Source: G020353235 sp964569555
GTDB lineage: Bacteria > Chloroflexota > Dehalococcoidia > Dehalococcoidales > JAUYDJ01
Assembly (NCBI GenBank): GCA_964569555.1
Contig: CAZMTT010000048.1
Coordinates: 1 to 8,548, forward strand
Reading direction: 5' to 3'
Length of the DNA: 8,548 nt
Position numbers and translations under genes: made by a program. A model generated the notes under the pieces. The model did not search any database, had not been told where the DNA came from, and saw only the letters and a list, made by a program, of their open reading frames with translations. Positions 5,241-8,548 of the stretch are shown here, piece by piece. Each line of letters starts with the position of its first letter. Within the stretch, counting starts at the first letter, position 1.

Positions 5241-6545
5241 TTACGGCTTGCTCGCCACCGCCAGACGTGGGAAGTAAAGGGGTGGGGTCTGCAAAAGGCT
5301 ACCTACCCACCTGGTCTCACTGCCAATAGCGGCCATACTCTTCAGAAGCCGGAAGACGTTCCCGGAAACCATGGTATCCTTGACCCTACCTACTATTTTA
5401 CCACTTTCCACCTTGTAACCTAAAAGGACATTGCCACTGAAATCACCACCCAGAACATTACCCTGCTCGGCGCCCATCAACATTTCCACCACCAAGCCTT
5501 CTTTTATATCGCCGACCATTTCGGCAAAGGTAGTATCGCCGGGGGCAATGATAAAGGCACTCGGTGCCGGAGATGGCAATCTGCCACCGCTCCGGCTACC
5601 GTTACCGGTGCTCTGCGTTTTAGCCAGCGCCGCCGTTTGCAGGTCGTACAGAAAACTGGCTACCACCCCCTGCTCAATGAGGGGGGTGCGCTGGCTGACT
5701 ACGCCCTCATCATCACAGGGGCGGCTCGAGGGGCGATAGTCCAGAGTGGCATCATCCCCCAGCCAGAGCCTCTCATCAAAAACCTTATCACCAAGCCGGT
5801 TGCCGATGGGCGAAGCCCCCTCCAGAACCGTCTTGCCATTAAACGCCGCCGTCAGGGAGGGGACCAGCGCACCGGCTACCCCGCGGGGGGTGAAGACTAC
5901 CGGCAAAGACCGGCTGGGCAGTGTGGCCTTGTTTCGGGCCAGCTCAAGCTGCCGGAGGACGGCATCAGTTATTTTCTCGGGCTCAGTTATGGGGTGACCG
6001 GAGCTCTCCTCCTCACCGACAAAGAGCATATCGGTATCCCGAATCAGGCTGCCGGCAACACCCAGACTGAACGAGCTCTCTTTATACCTCGCCTCGCCAC
6101 CCCGGGAATTGATGATACCAACCGAGGTCACCGCCCGGGCTACCTCAGCCTCGCAGATAATATCCGGGGTATGCCTTCTGACCGTGGCGATAAGCTCCTC
6201 ACCGAGCTTAATCATAGCCTCTATCGATACCGACTCTACCGCCGGGTCAAAAACCTTAATGCTGGGGTAGGTAGTAATCGGCGGGAATTCAAACCGGGCG
6301 GGGGTGCCGAACTGGGCGGTCTCCAGCGCCATATTGACCAGATTTTGGGTATCACCCGGCTCGGTGGTGGTGGCATAGCCAATTCTGCCCTGCCGGACAA
6401 TGCGCAGGGCGACACTGGTGCTCTGCCGGCTCTGAATATGCTTTAAGCGGTTCGCCTCAAACCGGACCGGCGTCTCCTCAGCGGAAACGATAAATACCTC
6501 GGCTTCCTCAGCTACTTTTTTAGCTCTGGCCAGTAGCTCCTCCAT
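5241..6545 (-). CDS. tldE: TldE/PmbA subunit of the TldD/TldE metalloprotease
   Basis: The 434-residue non-metal-binding partner of TldD. In E. coli the TldD/TldE (PmbA) heterodimer degrades unfolded peptides and matures peptide products such as microcin B17 and the CcdA antitoxin (family knowledge). Visible family traits are an N-terminal domain (VFIVSAEETPVRFEANRLKHIQSRQ, 17-41), GIINSRGGEARYKESSFSLGV (143-163), and a C-terminal domain with GDFSGNVLLGYKVESGKIVGRVKDTMVSGNVF (367-398). There is no HExxxH; the corresponding place reads FTPRGVAGALVPSLTAAFNG (218-237), as expected for TldE. The length is normal for the family. The start ATG immediately follows the tldD stop TAG with no gap, and GGAGG at 6557-6553 lies seven bases upstream inside tldD, so translation is coupled. 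A C-terminal extension (LQTPPLYFPRLAVASKP) completes the protein. Confidence 0.93.
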   Translation of the reverse strand: MEELLARAKKVAEEAEVFIVSAEETPVRFEANRLKHIQSRQSTSVALRIVRQGRIGYATTTEPGDTQNLVNMALETAQFGTPARFEFPPITTYPSIKVFDPAVESVSIEAMIKLGEELIATVRRHTPDIICEAEVARAVTSVGIINSRGGEARYKESSFSLGVAGSLIRDTDMLFVGEEESSGHPITEPEKITDAVLRQLELARNKATLPSRSLPVVFTPRGVAGALVPSLTAAFNGKTVLEGASPIGNRLGDKVFDERLWLGDDATLDYRPSSRPCDDEGVVSQRTPLIEQGVVASFLYDLQTAALAKTQSTGNGSRSGGRLPSPAPSAFIIAPGDTTFAEMVGDIKEGLVVEMLMGAEQGNVLGGDFSGNVLLGYKVESGKIVGRVKDTMVSGNVFRLLKSMAAIGSETRWVGSLLQTPPLYFPRLAVASKP

Positions 6546-7925
6546 CTACCTGCCTCCAATCAGACACTGGCGGATACGGATATGCGGGCTACCGTTGGCC
6601 ACCGGCAGGGGCATCTGCTCCCCCTTGCCACAGCCACCACCCTGATTCATATCCAGGTCATTACCGATAGCATCTATGTTATGCAGGGTCTGAAACACAT
6701 TGCCGGTGAGCACCACCGGCCGTACCATCTCGGCCAGCTTGCCCTGGCGAATCATATAGGCTTCACCCGCCGAGAAGGTAAACATCTCCATGCTGGTGGT
6801 GCCGCCATACCAGTTCCGGGCATATACCCCCTCTTTAATGTCGGCAATCATATCCTCAAAAGAGGCTGACCCCGGCTCAATGTAGGTGTTGGTCATGCGG
6901 ACAATGGGCGGGTAGCGGTAGCTGACCGCCCGGGCATTGCCGGTCGGTTTTTCTCCCATTTTGGCGGCGGTTTCCCGGGAGTGGAGCCGGCCGACCAGTC
7001 TGCCCTCCCTGATGAGATAGGTCTTGCCTGCCGGCACTCCCTCATCATCATACTTATAGCTGCCCCTCAGCCCGGGCATCACCGCTGAATCAACGATATT
7101 GAGCGGTTCACCGCCGAACTTCTTGCCCAGGGTCATAATCTGGCGCAGCTGCTCGTTCTCGTAGACAAAATCAGCTTCAGAGAGATGCCCGAAGGCTTCA
7201 TGCACGAAGACACCGGCCAGCACCGGGTCCAGCACTACCGTATATTCTCCCCCCTTTACCTGCGGGACGGATAGCAGCGCCACGGCGCGCTGCGCCGTCT
7301 GGGCTACTTTCTGGTGCAGACCCCTGACCTGACTGAAATCGCCCCGGCTGCCCAGACTGAAGCCGGCCTGCTGGACATCACCGCCATCAGCGGCGATGGC
7401 CGCCAGACGGAGGGTGATATCCGCCCTCTCCTGCTCAATATAGCTGCCCGCTGAGTTGATTAAGATGCCCCGCTTATGGCTATCGCCATAGCCGATGACC
7501 GAGGTCTGTATCTTGGGGGTACTCCAGATAATATTATTATATTCATCAAGCAGTTGCTTCTTTTCCGCCAGGGGAATAGCTACCGGGTCTTTATCCCGGC
7601 TCGATACCACCTCAACCACCGCTGCCAGCGGGGCCAGCTGGCTCTTTTGCTTGGCGGCAAACTGGGCCTGTTTGAGCGCCAGTTCAACTCTATCGCTCAG
7701 CTTATTCAGCTCATTAAAGCTGACAAACCCCCACCCCCCCTTTACCAGGGCACGCACGTTTCCGCCCCGGCTACTCAGCTTGCCGATAGACTCCAGCTCC
7801 CGTCCGCGGTAGGTAATATAGCTCGCCTGGCTCTCCTCAAGGTGAGCCTCAATGTAATCAGCCGGATAACGCTTGAGTGTTTCGGCTAACTGCTGGGCAA
7901 TTGTTTCAATACCGGGCACCGGCAA
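6546..7925 (-). CDS. tldD: TldD, zinc-dependent catalytic subunit of TldD/TldE protease
   Basis: The 459-residue catalytic subunit. VFVHEAFGHLSEADF (239-253) contains the HExxxH zinc motif (His242, Glu243, His247), and GGGCGKGEQ (429-437) supplies the third ligand, Cys432, in the place of the Cys in E. coli TldD. Other family segments are RGLHQKVAQTAQRAVALL (201-218), GLRGSYKYDDEGVPAGKTYLIREGRLVG (285-312) and NTYIEPGSASFEDMIADIKEG (346-366). The enzyme works in the cytoplasm on peptides threaded into the heterodimer cavity. The start is TTG 7925 as given, but GGAGG (7933-7929) is only three bases from it. GTG 7919, two codons in, is nine bases away and may be the true start. It is the first gene of the tldD-tldE operon and shares its upstream region with the divergent rRNA promoter. 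A run of seven G followed by T and five G (7740-7728) encodes KGGWGF. Confidence 0.95.
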   Translation of the reverse strand: MPVPGIETIAQQLAETLKRYPADYIEAHLEESQASYITYRGRELESIGKLSSRGGNVRALVKGGWGFVSFNELNKLSDRVELALKQAQFAAKQKSQLAPLAAVVEVVSSRDKDPVAIPLAEKKQLLDEYNNIIWSTPKIQTSVIGYGDSHKRGILINSAGSYIEQERADITLRLAAIAADGGDVQQAGFSLGSRGDFSQVRGLHQKVAQTAQRAVALLSVPQVKGGEYTVVLDPVLAGVFVHEAFGHLSEADFVYENEQLRQIMTLGKKFGGEPLNIVDSAVMPGLRGSYKYDDEGVPAGKTYLIREGRLVGRLHSRETAAKMGEKPTGNARAVSYRYPPIVRMTNTYIEPGSASFEDMIADIKEGVYARNWYGGTTSMEMFTFSAGEAYMIRQGKLAEMVRPVVLTGNVFQTLHNIDAIGNDLDMNQGGGCGKGEQMPLPVANGSPHIRIRQCLIGGR

Positions 7926-7928
7926 TTT

Positions 7929-7933
7929 CCTCC
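7929..7933 (-). promoter_or_regulatory. Ribosome binding site of tldD
   Basis: GGAGG on the minus strand. It lies three bases before TTG 7925 and nine before GTG 7919. Usual spacing is about five to nine, so it favours the GTG, although neither can be excluded. Confidence 0.6.
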
Positions 7934-7955
7934 AACCTTAGCAGTGGGCAAACCC

Positions 7956-7985
7956 AGTTTACTGATACCGGGAAACGGCTGTCAA
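7956..7985 (-). promoter_or_regulatory. Sigma-70-type promoter for tldD-tldE
   Basis: On the minus strand, TTGACA (7985-7980, 6/6) is followed after 18 bases by TAAACT (7961-7956, 4/6). The expected start near 7949 gives a leader of about 24-30 bases that includes GGAGG. The same -35 and -10 hexamers occur in the MaoC promoter at 1917-1945. The two promoters of this gap, this one and the rRNA promoter at 8029-8057, fire away from each other. Confidence 0.55.
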
Positions 7986-7996
7986 TGATGAGCCGT
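7975..7996. repeat. Inverted repeat overlapping the tldD -35 box
   Basis: ACGGCT (7975-7980) and AGCCGT (7991-7996) are exact inverted repeats with a 10-base centre. The left arm shares one base with the tldD -35 hexamer, and the rest of the hexamer lies in the centre. It could be an operator for a dimeric regulator. The arms are short, so this is a weak call. Confidence 0.25.
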
Positions 7997-8028
7997 AAAA
8001 TAACTCGGTTGACCAATACTAGGCGCTA

Positions 8029-8057
8029 TTGACAAGTTTTCACGCCTGTGATATTAT
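8029..8057 (+). promoter_or_regulatory. Ribosomal RNA promoter
   Basis: TTGACA (8029-8034, 6/6) and TATTAT (8052-8057, 5/6) with an optimal 17-base spacer make the strongest promoter in the window, as expected for rRNA. The predicted transcription start near 8064 leaves a leader of about 60 bases before mature 16S. The region around the -10 is A+T-rich. Confidence 0.75.
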
Positions 8058-8060
8058 TAT

Positions 8061-8084
8061 AAATGCTTCCTTAGGGAAGCATTT
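8061..8084 (+). promoter_or_regulatory. rRNA leader hairpin (boxB-like or attenuator)
   Basis: AAATGCTTCC (8061-8070) and GGAAGCATTT (8075-8084) pair perfectly around TTAG and are followed by one more T. The hairpin sits at or just after the predicted transcription start and directly before a boxA-like motif. That matches the boxB-boxA order of E. coli rrn leaders. The stem plus a four-base T-run (8082-8085) also looks like a short intrinsic terminator. It may act as an attenuator, or stop transcription coming from elsewhere. Confidence 0.5.
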
Positions 8085-8097
8085 TGTACCTTAACAA
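8085..8097 (+). promoter_or_regulatory. boxA-like antitermination element
   Basis: TGTACCTTAACAA matches the E. coli rrn boxA sequence TGCTCTTTAACAA at 10 of 13 positions, including the TTAACAA core. In that system boxA RNA recruits NusB and NusE (ribosomal protein S10) so that RNA polymerase reads through the untranslated rRNA without Rho termination. The position between the leader hairpin and the 16S gene is right. Confidence 0.5.
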
Positions 8098-8125
8098 CTG
8101 GATAGCGGAAGGAAGGTTCAACGTT

Positions 8126-8548
<423 letters not shown>

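Noticed and set aside
5637..6446. Plus-strand open frame of 269 codons opposite tldE
   Set aside because: Length alone is not evidence in G+C-rich DNA; tldE is a clear full-length family member and the antisense product has no domain.
7476..7889. Plus-strand open frames opposite the 5' half of tldD
   Set aside because: They are antisense to an intact tldD, lack their own promoter or ribosome binding site, and have no recognisable domain.
8009..8037. A second rRNA promoter starting at TTGACC
   Set aside because: No acceptable -10 hexamer is found 16-18 bases downstream; only the TTGACA at 8029 has one.

Overview
The window comes from a bacterium of the class Dehalococcoidia (phylum Chloroflexota). 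The clearest evidence is the 5' 420 or so bases of a 16S rRNA gene at the right edge, which resembles Dehalococcoides-type 16S as I remember it. The protein genes fit this assignment but do not prove it. Most of the window is G+C-rich (about 60% or more in lines I counted). The leftmost 833 bases are clearly more A+T-rich (35-40% G+C in two lines counted).

Layout, left to right. (a) 1-833, minus strand: an unrecognised gene, cut by the left edge, starting one base after the mtnA stop. (b) 835-1923, minus: mtnA, methylthioribose-1-phosphate isomerase. (c) 1924-1974: a short divergent promoter region with a palindrome between the -35 and -10. (d) 1975-2816, plus: two overlapping genes for hot-dog-fold MaoC-type hydratase subunits. 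The first looks non-catalytic and the second carries the intact catalytic motif, so they probably form one heteromeric (R)-specific enoyl hydratase/dehydratase. (e) 2822-5092, minus: PAC2-family protein, HEAT-repeat protein and GNAT acetyltransferase, tightly packed. (f) 5093-5240: an intergenic gap with two strong hairpins. (g) 5241-7925, minus: the tldD-tldE pair, abutting with no gap, encoding the two subunits of the TldD/TldE zinc peptidase. (h) 7926-8125: a divergent promoter region serving tldD leftwards and the rRNA rightwards, with a near-consensus rRNA promoter, a leader hairpin and a boxA-like element. (i) about 8126-8548, plus: 16S rRNA, running off the right edge.

How the genes work together: TldD and TldE form one protease, and the two MaoC subunits probably form one enzyme. 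PAC2, HEAT and GNAT are translationally or closely coupled and may form a functional unit downstream of tldDE, but nothing in the sequence fixes its job. No proteasome genes are visible, so the role of the PAC2 protein is open. I see no CRISPR array, insertion sequence, tRNA or phage gene. The main candidates for something undescribed are the left-edge gene and the tldDE-PAC2-HEAT-GNAT neighbourhood. Neither can be called a new system from this window alone.
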